Below are positions 1 through 8,661 of a stretch of DNA of 64,000 nt, piece by piece; position 1 is the stretch's first letter; each line of letters starts with the position of its first letter. The position numbers and the translations under genes are program-made. The stretch is from JAAYCU01 sp964401335 (GTDB taxonomy: Bacteria; Planctomycetota; Phycisphaerae; UBA1845; PWPN01). Under the pieces are notes generated by a model, which searched no databases, was not told the DNA's origin, and saw only the letters and a list, made by a program, of their open reading frames with translations. The DNA lies in assembly GCA_964401335.1 (NCBI GenBank), contig CAYNYK010000001.1:124001-188000 (forward strand). Direction: 5' to 3'.

Positions 1-843
1 CTGGTGACCGGCAAAGCCGCCCTCGATAGCGCCGCCGGGGGTACAAAAAAAGACCAGGTCATCGTCATGTACATGGTGGACCCGGAAACACGCAAGCTTC
101 TGGACGTGACCGCCGAGCCCATCAAAACGAACATGGAATTCGCCTATGGATCCTGCATGTACCGAAGCGCACGCACGGGTAAGTATTACGTGATCGTGAA
201 TTCCTACGAAGGCCACGTCGAGCAGTATGAACTTTTCGATAACGGCCAGGGCAAGGTAGCCGGTAAGCTGGTGCGTGCGTTCCAGGTCGGCAGCCGTACG
301 GAAGGTTGCGTGGCCGACGACGAATACGGCGTGCTCTATATCGGCGAGGAAAACGTTGGAATCTGGAAATACGCGGCCGAGCCGGACGAAAATTGGAAAC
401 CCTGTATACGCAAGCTTGTCGCGGTCCTGGGGCCAAAAGGGCCGATCTCCGACGACCTGAACGATGATATCGAAGGATTGACGATCTATTATTGCAACGA
501 CGGCACGGGCTACCTCATCGCTTCCTGCCAGGGCAACGGTACGTTCGCCGTTTTCACACGCGAAGGGGAAAACGATTACGTGGCTTCCTTCCGGATCGTG
601 GATAGTAATGGTATCGACGGTGTCTCCAATACCGACGGAATTGACGTGACCAATTTCAATCTCGGGCCGGCTTTCCCCAAGGGTCTCTTCGTACCCCATG
701 ACGGCAGCAACAAGGGTGGAGATTCGACGAATTTCAAGTATGTCTGCTGGGAGGCCATCGCCAAGGCGATCCAACCGCCGCTGAAGATCGATACCACCTG
801 GGATCCGCGTAAGCCCCCCCAGCAGCGAACGTATAAGCCGTAA
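1..843 (+). CDS. Beta-propeller phytase-like protein, 3' part (5' end outside the window)
   Basis: Reads in frame from the first base to a TAA at 841-843, so the N-terminus is missing and about 280 residues remain. The segments VEQYELFDNGQGKVAG, TEGCVADDEYG, YIGEENVGIWKY and DDIEGLTIYY match the blade pattern of the beta-propeller phytase family (myo-inositol hexakisphosphate 3-phosphohydrolase), including the acidic residues that bind catalytic calcium in that family. The C-terminal ITSIP-like part with NTDGIDVTNFNLGPAFPKG fits the last blade. Members are normally exported and release phosphate from phytate outside the cytoplasm. A signal peptide cannot be checked because the start is missing. 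The next gene, miaB, is convergent, 24 bases away. Confidence 0.75.
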   Translation: MVTGKAALDSAAGGTKKDQVIVMYMVDPETRKLLDVTAEPIKTNMEFAYGSCMYRSARTGKYYVIVNSYEGHVEQYELFDNGQGKVAGKLVRAFQVGSRTEGCVADDEYGVLYIGEENVGIWKYAAEPDENWKPCIRKLVAVLGPKGPISDDLNDDIEGLTIYYCNDGTGYLIASCQGNGTFAVFTREGENDYVASFRIVDSNGIDGVSNTDGIDVTNFNLGPAFPKGLFVPHDGSNKGGDSTNFKYVCWEAIAKAIQPPLKIDTTWDPRKPPQQRTYKP

Positions 844-867
844 TTTGCGCGGAAAGCCGCGTGATGA

Positions 868-2325
868 TCAGGTCATCACCGGATTCGGCATGGGAGTGGA
901 CGCAAGCTCGCCGTGCAAAGTCAGCGCGGTAGCGGAGGTGATCCGGACAGTGACCAGTTCGCCGATCAGGCGTTCGGGTCCGGTGAAGACGACGATCTCG
1001 TCGGTACGGGTTCGCCCGACCAGTTGATCGCCGCGTTTCCAGGTAACGTGGTGATCGCGCTCCTGCTCGGCCTCCTGGGCCTTGACCGCCGCCTTGCTGA
1101 AACCCTCGACAAGGATTTCGACGGCCCGGCCGACAAACCCCTGATGATGGGTCAGGCCAAGGCGCTTCTGATAATCGACCAGATCCTGATGACGGCGTTT
1201 CTTGACCTCATCGGGCACGTCGTCCGGAAGGGTGCGGACGGCTACGGTTGCCGGCCTTGGCGAATACTTGAACATAAAGATGTTCTTGTAACCCACTCGC
1301 TCGATCAGGGCGAGGGTTTCCGCGTGTTCCGCGTCGGTCTCCCCGCAAAAGCCGACGATAAAATCGCTCGCCAGACTGATGCCGGGGACCATTTCCCGAG
1401 CCCGCTCGATCAACTCGATATATTGCTCGACCGTGTATTTGCGACGCATGCGCTTGAGCACGGCGTTCGAGCCGCTCTGGGCCGGCAGGTGCAGGTATTC
1501 GCAGACCTTGGGCAGGTCGCGCATGGCTTGCAGGATATCGTCGGTAAAATCGCCGGGATAACTGGTCACGAAGCGCAGGCGCTGCAACCCCTCGATCTCC
1601 TGTACCCTTTCGAGCAGGTCGGCCAGCCGTACGGTCCGTCCGCTGTCGGCATAGGCGTAACTGTTGACGGTCTGGCCGAGCAGGGTGATTTCCTTTGCTC
1701 CCAGATCGACGAGATGGCGGGCCTCGGTGACGATGTTTTCCGGCGGCCGGTTGCGTTCCGGGCCGCGAGTGAAGGGCACCACGCAGAAGGAGCAGAATTT
1801 ATTGCAGCCGCGCTGGACGCGGACATAAGCTTGCAGCGTTCGGCTACCCGGTGGCGGCCGTCGTGACATGTCCAACTCCTCGAGGCTGTTGCACAACAGG
1901 GTCCGCTCGGCCGAAGGCAGCCGGCGGGAGTGATCGTGTTCCAGGGCGATGGCCGGTTGGCGGGTTTCCTCGACCGCGGCGATCAGCGCGGGGATTTCGT
2001 TGAGGTTTCCCGGCCCGCAGAGCAGATCGACGTGCGGGCAGCGCTGCCGAATGCCTTCGTGATCGCGTTCGGCCATGCAGCCGATGACCCCGACGATCAT
2101 GTTCGGCCGCTCCTTTTTAGCCCGGGCGATATCGAACAACCGGCTGTAGGCTTTTTCCTCGGCGCGTTGGCGCACGCTGCAGGTGTTAATAAGTACAAGG
2201 TCCGCCCTGCGGTAATCGTCGGTTTGCTCATAGCCCAGAGCGCAGAGTTGGCCGAGAACGAGCGTGCTATCCAGCACGTTCATCTGGCATCCCATCGTTT
2301 CGAGATAGACTCGCTTCGTGGCCAT
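868..2325 (-). CDS. miaB: tRNA-2-methylthio-N6-dimethylallyladenosine synthase MiaB
   Basis: Radical SAM methylthiotransferase that converts i6A37 to ms2i6A37 in tRNAs reading UNN codons; cytosolic. The 485 residues have the family layout. The N-terminal MTTase domain carries three cysteines for the auxiliary 4Fe-4S cluster (C13 in GCQMN, C49 in NTCSVR, C83 in GCMAE). The radical SAM core has C174, C178 and C181 (CNKFCSFC) followed by PFTRGPERNR. A TRAM-like tail begins near residue 405. Length and the N-terminus YLETMGCQMN agree with MiaB rather than RimO or MtaB. The ATG at 2325 has no strong ribosome binding site but is fixed by the conserved start. It lies 94 bases downstream of a co-oriented oxidoreductase gene. 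Confidence 0.93.
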   Translation of the reverse strand: MATKRVYLETMGCQMNVLDSTLVLGQLCALGYEQTDDYRRADLVLINTCSVRQRAEEKAYSRLFDIARAKKERPNMIVGVIGCMAERDHEGIRQRCPHVDLLCGPGNLNEIPALIAAVEETRQPAIALEHDHSRRLPSAERTLLCNSLEELDMSRRPPPGSRTLQAYVRVQRGCNKFCSFCVVPFTRGPERNRPPENIVTEARHLVDLGAKEITLLGQTVNSYAYADSGRTVRLADLLERVQEIEGLQRLRFVTSYPGDFTDDILQAMRDLPKVCEYLHLPAQSGSNAVLKRMRRKYTVEQYIELIERAREMVPGISLASDFIVGFCGETDAEHAETLALIERVGYKNIFMFKYSPRPATVAVRTLPDDVPDEVKKRRHQDLVDYQKRLGLTHHQGFVGRAVEILVEGFSKAAVKAQEAEQERDHHVTWKRGDQLVGRTRTDEIVVFTGPERLIGELVTVRITSATALTLHGELASTPMPNPVMT

Positions 2326-2419
2326 GATTGATTCGTCGGGAGCGCCCCCCCTGAAGTATATCCTCGCGGGTTCCTCGTTGCCATCGGCTGCCTGTGCGCG
2401 AAAATGCTTCCGGCCGTTC

Positions 2420-3664
2420 TTACGCTTTCGGGCGCTCGAACTGTGGGACGATCAGTTGCTCGCCCTGCTTAAGGGCCGATTGGTTGGCGACGATGCCCGG
2501 CACGGTCATCGCCAGCGAATCGTATAAATCGCACTCCGGTTCGCGATCCTCGAGCAGGGCGTTGACGAACTCGGCGGAAATAAAGATTGCCGACCCGCCG
2601 TGTCCGGAATCGTGGCGCATCGCTTCGGGAAGCATGTCCGTTTTCCAGTATTGAGGAATCTTCACCTCGCCGCCGGGCTCCTGATAATCGCCATGCAGGC
2701 GGCCTTTGGACATGTACAGCGACGCCTTTTCACCGAACCATTGGGCCCGTTCGCCGCCGGCGTTGATTCTCCAGAACACGTTACAGCGACACATGTGCCC
2801 CTTGTCCGTCTGCATGCAGGCGAACTGATTCCAGAAGGGGTTGTGGTAACGATTATCCTTGAGTACCGGACTGTCCGCATTGCCCCAGCCCAGGCAGGAA
2901 ACGCGGGTAATCCGCTCGCCGGTCACGCCGACGACATAGCCGAGTGAATGGGTGGGGTACAGCATCGGAGTCAGTCCCCATCGCCAGGTCCGTGAGCCGT
3001 CGGCATTGACGAACAGCGTGCCCTTTTTCTCGGGCGTGGTATGCATTTCATCAAAATTGTGGTAGTACTCGACCTCGGAATAAAACAACTCGCCGAATCC
3101 CCCCGCGCGAAACAGATGGCGGGCGTAGATGCATGCCTGGTTGTAGTAACTCGATTCGGCCATCATGTAGCGCAGGCCGGTGCGTTCCTTGATGTCCTTG
3201 AGCGTTTGAGCGCCTTCCAGATCCATGCAGGCCGGTACGGCGCTGACCACGTGCAGACCGCGTTCCATGCACATTTTCGTATGTTTGACATGGTCGGGTC
3301 CGCCGGAAAAGACGGCCACTGCATCGAGGTCCCGGGCTTTCTTGAGCATCTCCTCGAGCGAATCGTAGACCTGATCGCATTTATAAGATTGGCGAAGTCG
3401 TTCCCGTCGCTCGGGTCGCAGGTCGGTGACCCCGGTCACCACGCAGTTGGGATGTTCATGCCAGTGGAAAGTGGCTCCGAAACCGCCGCCGACCACACCC
3501 ATGCGGATTTTTTTGTCGGTCTGAGCCGGATAGGCCCTTCCGACCTGGGTGAACATGCCAGCCGTCGCCCCCAGCAACGCGGAACCAGAGGTTTCGAGAA
3601 ACAAACGTCGGGACATGGTTGAACCGGCCTGCTCCAAGCCTTTGTTTTGATTTGTTTTATCCAC
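2420..3664 (-). CDS. Tat-exported Gfo/Idh/MocA family oxidoreductase
   Basis: 414 residues. The start is a GTG at 3664 preceded by AAAGGAGA at good spacing. A twin-arginine signal (S-R-R-L-F-L-E, residues 18-24, then a hydrophobic stretch to about residue 45) predicts Tat export. A Rossmann nucleotide site follows (MGVVGGGFGATFH, about residues 55-67), typical of NAD(P)-dependent sugar and inositol dehydrogenases. The middle part (MMAESSYYNQACIYAR and SRTWRWGLTPMLYPTHSLGY) matches the large Planctomycetota and Verrucomicrobiota subfamily of secreted oxidoreductases thought to act on sugars or sugar alcohols. The substrate cannot be read from the sequence. It lies downstream of argJ (24 bases) and upstream of miaB, all on the minus strand. 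Confidence 0.85.
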   Translation of the reverse strand: MDKTNQNKGLEQAGSTMSRRLFLETSGSALLGATAGMFTQVGRAYPAQTDKKIRMGVVGGGFGATFHWHEHPNCVVTGVTDLRPERRERLRQSYKCDQVYDSLEEMLKKARDLDAVAVFSGGPDHVKHTKMCMERGLHVVSAVPACMDLEGAQTLKDIKERTGLRYMMAESSYYNQACIYARHLFRAGGFGELFYSEVEYYHNFDEMHTTPEKKGTLFVNADGSRTWRWGLTPMLYPTHSLGYVVGVTGERITRVSCLGWGNADSPVLKDNRYHNPFWNQFACMQTDKGHMCRCNVFWRINAGGERAQWFGEKASLYMSKGRLHGDYQEPGGEVKIPQYWKTDMLPEAMRHDSGHGGSAIFISAEFVNALLEDREPECDLYDSLAMTVPGIVANQSALKQGEQLIVPQFERPKA

Positions 3665-3688
3665 GGGTTGTCTCCTTTGCTCGCTTGT

Positions 3689-4885
3689 TTAGGTATGGTA
3701 ATCAGCATTGATCGCGATATATTCGCGCGAGAGATCACAGGTCAAAACCCGATCCGCGAATCGACCGGCCGCCAGATCGACGGCGATGGTTACGTGCTTA
3801 CGTTGCATCAATCGTGAAAGTTTTTTCGGATCAAGCCCTTTGGCCGGTGCGCCATGCGTGAACAAGATCGCGTTACCCAACCGCACGATGACCTTTTCAG
3901 GCCGATAGGTTACATCCGTCGCTCCCAAGGCCTGGACGATACGTCCCCAGTTGGGATCACCGCCGTGTACCGCCGTTTTGACCAGCGGACTGACCGCGAT
4001 GGCCCGGGCGGCGGTATGCGCGTCGCGGGCGGTTTTCGCGCCGCTAACCTTGACCTCCAGCACACGGGTTGCGCCTTCGCCGTCGGCGGCGATCTGGTAC
4101 GCCAGTGACGCGCAGACCTCGTGCAAGGCCGCGGCGAACGAGGCCGTACCCCGTTTGGAGCCCAGCCCGCCGGCCACCCCGCTGGCCAGGATCGCCACCG
4201 TGTCGCTCGTGGAAGGGCATTCATCGACGGTGACACGGTTGAACGTCGGCTCGACGGCCTCGGCCAGCATACGCTTCAAATCCCGGGCCGCCACCCGTGC
4301 ATCGGTGGTCAGGAACGCCAGCATGGTGGCCATGTTCGGGGCGATCATACCGCTGCCCTTGCAGCAGCCGGCCAGGGTGATCGTTGATTTGCCGAGCCGT
4401 ACCCGAACGCAAGCCTGCTTGGGTTTCAAGTCCGTGGTCATGATGGCTCGGGCGAACTTGCTGCCGGCCGCCGCCGAGTTCGATAGGTTCCCGATGGCCG
4501 TCGCTATTCCATAGCGTATTTTGTCCATCGGTAGAAACACGCCGATGATCCCGGTGCTGGCCGGCAGAATATCGGTAGGGCGGGCGTTGATGGCGTCAGC
4601 CAGCCAGGCGCAGGTTTTTTTTGCGTCGGCCACGCCGCGCTTGCCGGTGGCTACGTTGCTGCATCCGCTGTTGACCAGAATTGCCCGCAGACGCCCGTCA
4701 CGCAGATGTTCACGGCCGACCGTGACCGGCGAACCACAGAAACGGTTTTGGGTGAACATCGCGGCGGCTGTGCAGACTTTGTCGGCCACCAGTATACCCA
4801 GATCCAATTTGCCGCTCACTTTAATCCCGCAAGCCGCGGTCCCGCACCGAAAACCCTGGGGAGCCGTAATGGTTTTGTTGGTCAT
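3689..4885 (-). CDS. argJ: Arginine biosynthesis bifunctional protein ArgJ
   Basis: Ornithine acetyltransferase / N-acetylglutamate synthase of the cyclic arginine pathway; cytosolic. The ATG at 4885 is preferred because it gives the usual N-terminus (MTNKTITAPQGFRCG). An upstream in-frame ATG at 4909 would be encoded by a tandem repeat. The protein is then 398 residues, normal for the family. The autocleavage site is visible as K-G-S-G-M-I followed by N-M-A-T-M-L, with Thr187 as the nucleophile that starts the beta chain after self-processing. The oxyanion Thr-Gly (STGIIG, about residues 110-115) is present. argC lies upstream on the same strand. No ribosome binding site is apparent; the heptamer repeat occupies that position. 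Confidence 0.93.
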   Translation of the reverse strand: MTNKTITAPQGFRCGTAACGIKVSGKLDLGILVADKVCTAAAMFTQNRFCGSPVTVGREHLRDGRLRAILVNSGCSNVATGKRGVADAKKTCAWLADAINARPTDILPASTGIIGVFLPMDKIRYGIATAIGNLSNSAAAGSKFARAIMTTDLKPKQACVRVRLGKSTITLAGCCKGSGMIAPNMATMLAFLTTDARVAARDLKRMLAEAVEPTFNRVTVDECPSTSDTVAILASGVAGGLGSKRGTASFAAALHEVCASLAYQIAADGEGATRVLEVKVSGAKTARDAHTAARAIAVSPLVKTAVHGGDPNWGRIVQALGATDVTYRPEKVIVRLGNAILFTHGAPAKGLDPKKLSRLMQRKHVTIAVDLAAGRFADRVLTCDLSREYIAINADYHT

Positions 4886-4895
4886 TGTATAGTAC

Positions 4896-4956
4896 TCAGC
4901 ATTCAGCATTCAGCATTCAGCATTCAGCATTCAGCATTCAGCATTCAGCATTCAGC
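4896..4956. repeat. Heptanucleotide tandem repeat, 8 copies
   Basis: Eight uninterrupted copies of TCAGCAT run from 4896 to 4951, followed by a partial copy to 4956. The array lies between argC and argJ and ends 10 bases before the argJ start codon, where the ribosome binding site would be expected. Confidence 0.95.
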
Positions 4957-5017
4957 CATCAGAATCTTCAGCAGTTGACCTCGCTCGCCCTCCAATCTCC
5001 GATCCCGGTTCTGACCA

Positions 5018-5041
5018 CTGATAGCTGACCGCTGATAGCTG
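5018..5041. repeat. Short direct repeat between argC and argJ
   Basis: The decamer CTGATAGCTG occurs at 5018-5027 and 5032-5041, a 14-base period, just after the end of argC. It resembles the heptamer-type low-complexity DNA of the neighbouring array but has a different unit. Confidence 0.7.
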
Positions 5042-5047
5042 TCCGCT

Positions 5048-6076
5048 TTATCTCAATCCCGTTCGTTCATCCAGTCCGAACATCAGGTTCATATTTTGCA
5101 CGGCCTGGCCGGCCGCGCCTTTGACCATGTTGTCGATAGCCGAAAGTACCACGACCCGCCCCTTGGCCACCCGTACACCTATGTCACAGAAATTCGTGCG
5201 CGCAACCTCGGCGGTTCGGGGCGGATAACGTCGCAGTCGGATAAAAGGCTCGCCTTCGTACGCTTCCGTGAAAACCTGTTGCACGTGCTCCAGCGACAGC
5301 GGCTGAAGCGGCTTTAGATAGATCGTACACAGGATGCCCCTTTCCATGGGTACGAGGTGGGGCACGAAAAGAACCTGCGATTTTCCGCGGGGAACGTGCC
5401 CGTCGCAGGTCCGCTCGATCTCGACCTGGTGCCGGTGATCGCCGACCTTGTAGGCCTCGAAATTCTCGTGGCGTTCGGGGAAATGGTGCTCCGGCTTCGG
5501 CTCGCGGCCGGCCCCGCTGATCCCGCTGGCCGCGTTGACGATAATCTCGCGCGGATCGATCAAATGCTGCCGCAGGAGAGGTACGATGCCCAACGCTGCC
5601 GCTGTCGGATAACAGCCCGGGTTGGCGACCACCCGCGCGTCACGAATTTTCGAGCGGTACAGCTCCGGCAGTCCGTATACCGCATTTTCGAGGTTGGCCA
5701 GATCGGTATGTTCCTTGTTGTACCACTGGGCATAGTCGGCCGGTTCTTTCAGACGATAATCCGCGGAAAAGTCGATGACCCGTAGACCGGCGGCCAACAG
5801 GCCCGGTACCATGCCCATGGCCAATCCGTTCGGCAGACAAAGCAAGGCGACATCGGCTCGGCCTTTTAGGGCGGGTGGGTCGATGGGTTCGCAGGTCATG
5901 GTCAGACGCCCGGCGAACTCGGGAAAAATTTCCTCGATCGCCGGCTGCGGATCGCGCCGCGAACACAAAGCCGTGATTCGTACCTGCGGGTGGTTCAGTA
6001 AAAGGCGAATCGTCTCCCGCGAGGTATAGGCGGTTGCCCCGACGATGGCCACGCGAATAATGCTCTGCTCCGACAT
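5048..6076 (-). CDS. argC: N-acetyl-gamma-glutamyl-phosphate reductase ArgC
   Basis: Catalyses the NADPH-dependent reduction of N-acetylglutamyl phosphate to the semialdehyde, third step of arginine synthesis; cytosolic. The 342 residues match the family. The nucleotide motif at residues 10-20 reads IVGATAYTSRE, a variant of the usual GATGYTG. The catalytic cysteine is C155 in NPGCYPTA. The substrate-binding region SGISGAGREPKPEHHFPE and the C-terminal DNMVKGAAGQAVQNMN are standard. argJ follows 162 bases downstream, and the two form an argCJ block. The upstream rplM-rpsI pair is separated by a strong terminator, so argC probably has its own promoter. Confidence 0.94.
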   Translation of the reverse strand: MSEQSIIRVAIVGATAYTSRETIRLLLNHPQVRITALCSRRDPQPAIEEIFPEFAGRLTMTCEPIDPPALKGRADVALLCLPNGLAMGMVPGLLAAGLRVIDFSADYRLKEPADYAQWYNKEHTDLANLENAVYGLPELYRSKIRDARVVANPGCYPTAAALGIVPLLRQHLIDPREIIVNAASGISGAGREPKPEHHFPERHENFEAYKVGDHRHQVEIERTCDGHVPRGKSQVLFVPHLVPMERGILCTIYLKPLQPLSLEHVQQVFTEAYEGEPFIRLRRYPPRTAEVARTNFCDIGVRVAKGRVVVLSAIDNMVKGAAGQAVQNMNLMFGLDERTGLR

Positions 6077-6153
6077 TACCTGCCTGCCTTCCGGACCCTG
6101 GTTTTACGGTGGGGGGGTCTTGCTCACCGCTTTCACCGCGACCTAACATACCT

Positions 6154-6190
6154 AAAAAAACCACCCCGGCAAAGGCTCGCCGGGGTGGTT
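6154..6190 (-). terminator. Rho-independent terminator of the rplM-rpsI operon
   Basis: Read on the minus strand, a 12-bp stem (AACCACCCCGGC pairing with GCCGGGGTGGTT, loop of 8) is followed by a run of seven T (plus-strand A run 6154-6160). It starts 25 bases after the rpsI stop. Confidence 0.9.
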
Positions 6191-6214
6191 GATGTTCCAT
6201 TTTTCGGCGATCGT

Positions 6215-6667
6215 TTACCGCTTGGAGAACTGGAAGCTGCGGCGAGCGCCAGCTTTGCCGTATTTCTTGCGTTCGACTTTTCGGCTGTCCCGCGTGAGGT
6301 AGCCGCCGGCCCGCAGAGCCGGTTCATACTCGCTGTTGGCCGATTTCAGGGCTCGGGCAACGCCCAGCATGATGGCCCCGGCTTGGCCCGCCAACCCGCC
6401 GCCCTTGACGTTGACGAAGACATCGACCTTGCCGAACGTCTGGGTGGCCTTCAGCGGGGCGATGACATCCTGACGGTCACGGTCTTCCGTGAAATACTTT
6501 TCAAAGTCCTTGGCGTTCACCTCGAACTTGCCGGCCCCGGCTCGCAAACGAACCCGGGCTACCGCCGTCTTGCGCCGGCCGGTGCCCCAGAAGTAATGCT
6601 TCTTCGGGTCCGGGGCGGGAATTGTCGCCGAACTGATGGCTTCCGCTGCTTTGCTATCCTCTGGCAC
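6215..6667 (-). CDS. rpsI: 30S ribosomal protein S9
   Basis: 150 residues, a component of the small-subunit head whose C-terminal tail reaches the P site. It ends in the conserved S-K-R tail (RRSFQFSKR). The body shows YFWGTGRRKTAVARVRLRAG and GGGLAGQAGAI, as in bacterial S9. The start is a GTG at 6667 with GAGG nine bases upstream. The first 25 residues are a lineage-specific extension before the conserved core. It is the second gene of the usual rplM-rpsI pair, 73 bases downstream of rplM. Confidence 0.95.
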   Translation of the reverse strand: MPEDSKAAEAISSATIPAPDPKKHYFWGTGRRKTAVARVRLRAGAGKFEVNAKDFEKYFTEDRDRQDVIAPLKATQTFGKVDVFVNVKGGGLAGQAGAIMLGVARALKSANSEYEPALRAGGYLTRDSRKVERKKYGKAGARRSFQFSKR

Positions 6668-6740
6668 GTCTTACGTCCTCAAAGAACTTCCACTGTTCAC
6701 AAACCACGAACCCGCCGGCTGAACATGGCCCGGTCGAGGG

Positions 6741-7178
6741 TCAAATGTATTTCAAATCGATCGGTTGCGGCTGCTGGGCCTGGTGCGGATGCTCCGTGCC
6801 GGCATAGATTTTCAGCCGACCCAGCATGTCCCGGCCGAGCTTGTTCTTGGGTAACATGCGCCGTACCGCCAGACGAATGACCCGATCTGGATGATTGCGC
6901 ATCACCTTGGCGATGGGCTCGATTTTACGACCGCTGTTGTAATAGGTGTAATGTTCGTATTGCTTCTGTTCCATCTTGCGACCGGTGAGCCTGATCTTTT
7001 CCGCGTTGAGAACCACCACGAAATCACCGGTCAGCACGTATGGGGTATACGTCGGTCGGTGCTTGCCCATCAAGATAGTCGCCAATTGCGTGGCCAGCCG
7101 TCCCAGAACCTGGCCTTCGGCGTCCACCAAGTGCCATTGGCCGCCGGCTTGTCCCGGTTTGGCCAGATACGATTTCAT
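6741..7178 (-). CDS. rplM: 50S ribosomal protein L13
   Basis: About 145 residues of an early-assembly large-subunit protein. Recognisable segments are WHLVDAEGQVLGRLATQLA, YTPYVLTGDFVVVLNA, KIRLTGRKMEQKQYEHYT and VRRMLPKNKLGRDMLGRLK. The ATG at 7178 gives the conserved N-terminus MKSYLAKPGQ. In-frame ATGs at 7193 and 7202 also exist, and a GGAG lies near those, so the exact start is open. A sigma70-like promoter and a terminator-like hairpin lie upstream. The gene is first in the rplM-rpsI operon. Confidence 0.93.
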   Translation of the reverse strand: MKSYLAKPGQAGGQWHLVDAEGQVLGRLATQLATILMGKHRPTYTPYVLTGDFVVVLNAEKIRLTGRKMEQKQYEHYTYYNSGRKIEPIAKVMRNHPDRVIRLAVRRMLPKNKLGRDMLGRLKIYAGTEHPHQAQQPQPIDLKYI

Positions 7179-7229
7179 TGCCGCGCTACGCATGACTACC
7201 ATAAACTCCGTTTGGGTTTGTCGTCCGTC

Positions 7230-7260
7230 AATAAAAAACACTCGGCCGACATCAGCCGAG
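7230..7260 (-). terminator. Terminator-like hairpin in the rplM leader
   Basis: On the minus strand, CTCGGC pairs with GCCGAG across an 8-base loop (7241-7260), and TG plus a T-rich run (TTTTTTATT, 7230-7238) follows. It lies between a predicted promoter (7267-7294) and rplM. It could be a leader attenuator for the ribosomal protein operon or the delayed terminator of the upstream tRNA-binding protein gene. Confidence 0.6.
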
Positions 7261-7266
7261 CCCTAT

Positions 7267-7294
7267 ATGATAACGCCTAACTCAAGTCAGTCAA
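7267..7294 (-). promoter_or_regulatory. Predicted sigma70-type promoter of rplM-rpsI
   Basis: On the minus strand, TTGACT (-35, 7294-7289) and TATCAT (-10, 7272-7267) are separated by 16 bases. The expected start site is near 7260, giving a leader of about 80 bases before rplM. Prediction by consensus only. Confidence 0.5.
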
Positions 7295-7418
7295 GTTATG
7301 GTATTGCAATACTCCGCCGGGGGTTGTACGAATCGCCTGGATTACCTTAACTCTCTTGTATGAAAGCACTTAAGAGCGATTATTTCCGGAAACCGGTCGG
7401 CTTGTTCAAGTTATTGGC

Positions 7419-7763
7419 TCAACTGACCGGCGAACCGGGCGGAATATCCGCCTCCGTGGTCAGTAAAATCACCCGGCTATGGTCGGCCGTCGATGCGGCC
7501 AAAAGCATCCCGTTACTCTCCACCCCTCGCATCATCCGGGGGGCGAGGTTGGTAACGACCACGATATTCCGTCCCACCAGGGTGTCAGCCTGGTAATGCC
7601 CCCGCAGCCCGGCGCAGAGCTGCCGCTGCTCGTCGCCCAGGTCCACCTTCAGGACGATCAGCTTGTCCGCGTTCGGGTGATCGTGGGCCTCCAGCACCTT
7701 GCCGACCCGCAACTTGACCTTGAGAAAATCCTCAAATTGAATAATTTCCGTCGTCTCACTCAT
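7419..7763 (-). CDS. tRNA-binding (EMAPII/CsaA-like) domain protein
   Basis: About 114 residues forming a single OB-fold tRNA-binding domain like the C-terminal domain of methionyl-tRNA synthetase, Trbp111 and CsaA. Diagnostic segments are FLKVKLRVGKVLEAHDHPNA and DKLIVLKVDLG, then LCAGLRGHY and NIVVVTNLAPRMMRG, then ESNGMLLAA. The start at 7763 (MSETTEIIQFEDF) is chosen for its GAGGAG ribosome binding site; a longer upstream frame has no family match. Free-standing versions act as structure-specific tRNA chaperones or complete a short MetG. Which applies here cannot be told. It is divergent from the SRAP gene. Confidence 0.85.
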   Translation of the reverse strand: MSETTEIIQFEDFLKVKLRVGKVLEAHDHPNADKLIVLKVDLGDEQRQLCAGLRGHYQADTLVGRNIVVVTNLAPRMMRGVESNGMLLAASTADHSRVILLTTEADIPPGSPVS

Positions 7764-7981
7764 TGGTTCAACTCCTCGGGGTATCTCAAAGAAACTCCTC
7801 CTTGAGAATCTCCCCCGGATTAGTCGGCCTTCTTTTTCGTGAAAACATTGTTGATCCCTCATTATCCATGGTAATCGAAATGATATATCAAGCAAGGCAG
7901 GGGCAAATTTCCCAACAAGGTCAAATTTGCTGGAGCCGAGTTATTGACGAAACCGGGTTGCTGGGGTTCCAATAAATAACC

Positions 7982-8650
7982 ATGTGCGGGCGATACACGA
8001 TTGTCGATCCCCAGCAGGCGGCCGAGATGCTGGAGCCCGAGGAGATTGAGGCCGATCTGACCCGGCCGCGGTATAACATCGCTCCGACCCAGAAGGTGCC
8101 GGCCCTTCTGGTGCGCAACGGGCGGCGGGTGCTGGCCGAGATGCAGTGGGGATTGGTGCCGGCCTGGTCGCGGGATAAAGCCATCGGCGCCCGCCTGATT
8201 AACGCCCGGGCGGAAACACTCGGCGAGAAGCCCGCCTTCCGAAACGCTTTGCGGAAAAGCCGCTGCTTGATCCCGGCTGACGGTTTTTACGAATGGCGGA
8301 AAGCGGGTTCGCGCAAGATTCCCATGTACATTCGCTTGATAGGGGGGCGGCCTTTCGTGTTTGCGGGCCTTTACGACCTTTGGCGCGGGGAAAACGAGGA
8401 ATTGGTTTCCTGTACGATTATTACCACTCAGGCCAATGCAAAAGTGCGGCCGATCCATGAGCGTATGCCGGTGATCCTGCCGCTCGAAATGCATGGTCCC
8501 TGGCTTGATCCATCCTTGAGCGACAAGGAGGCGATACTTAAGTTACTGCGGCCGGTGGAGGAGCAACTGATGGAGGCGTATTGCGTTTCAGACCACGTCA
8601 ACTCGCCGCGCAACGATGACCGGCGCTGCATTGTGCCCAGCAATACATGA
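7982..8650 (+). CDS. SRAP domain protein (SOS response-associated peptidase, YedK/HMCES type)
   Basis: 222 residues. Begins M-C-G-R-Y-T; after methionine removal Cys2 becomes the N-terminal residue that forms a thiazolidine DNA-protein crosslink with abasic sites in single-stranded DNA. Other family residues are seen: RYNIAPTQ, GLVPAW, INARAET near residue 80, Glu in GFYEWRK near residue 104, and His in PIHERMPVIL near residue 159. These are the residues needed for crosslink formation and self-reversal. The role is protection of abasic sites at replication forks. Monocistronic, divergent from the tRNA-binding protein gene and convergent with a pseudopilin gene 11 bases away. Confidence 0.93.
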   Translation: MCGRYTIVDPQQAAEMLEPEEIEADLTRPRYNIAPTQKVPALLVRNGRRVLAEMQWGLVPAWSRDKAIGARLINARAETLGEKPAFRNALRKSRCLIPADGFYEWRKAGSRKIPMYIRLIGGRPFVFAGLYDLWRGENEELVSCTIITTQANAKVRPIHERMPVILPLEMHGPWLDPSLSDKEAILKLLRPVEEQLMEAYCVSDHVNSPRNDDRRCIVPSNT

Positions 8651-8661
8651 GCATGGTTCAC

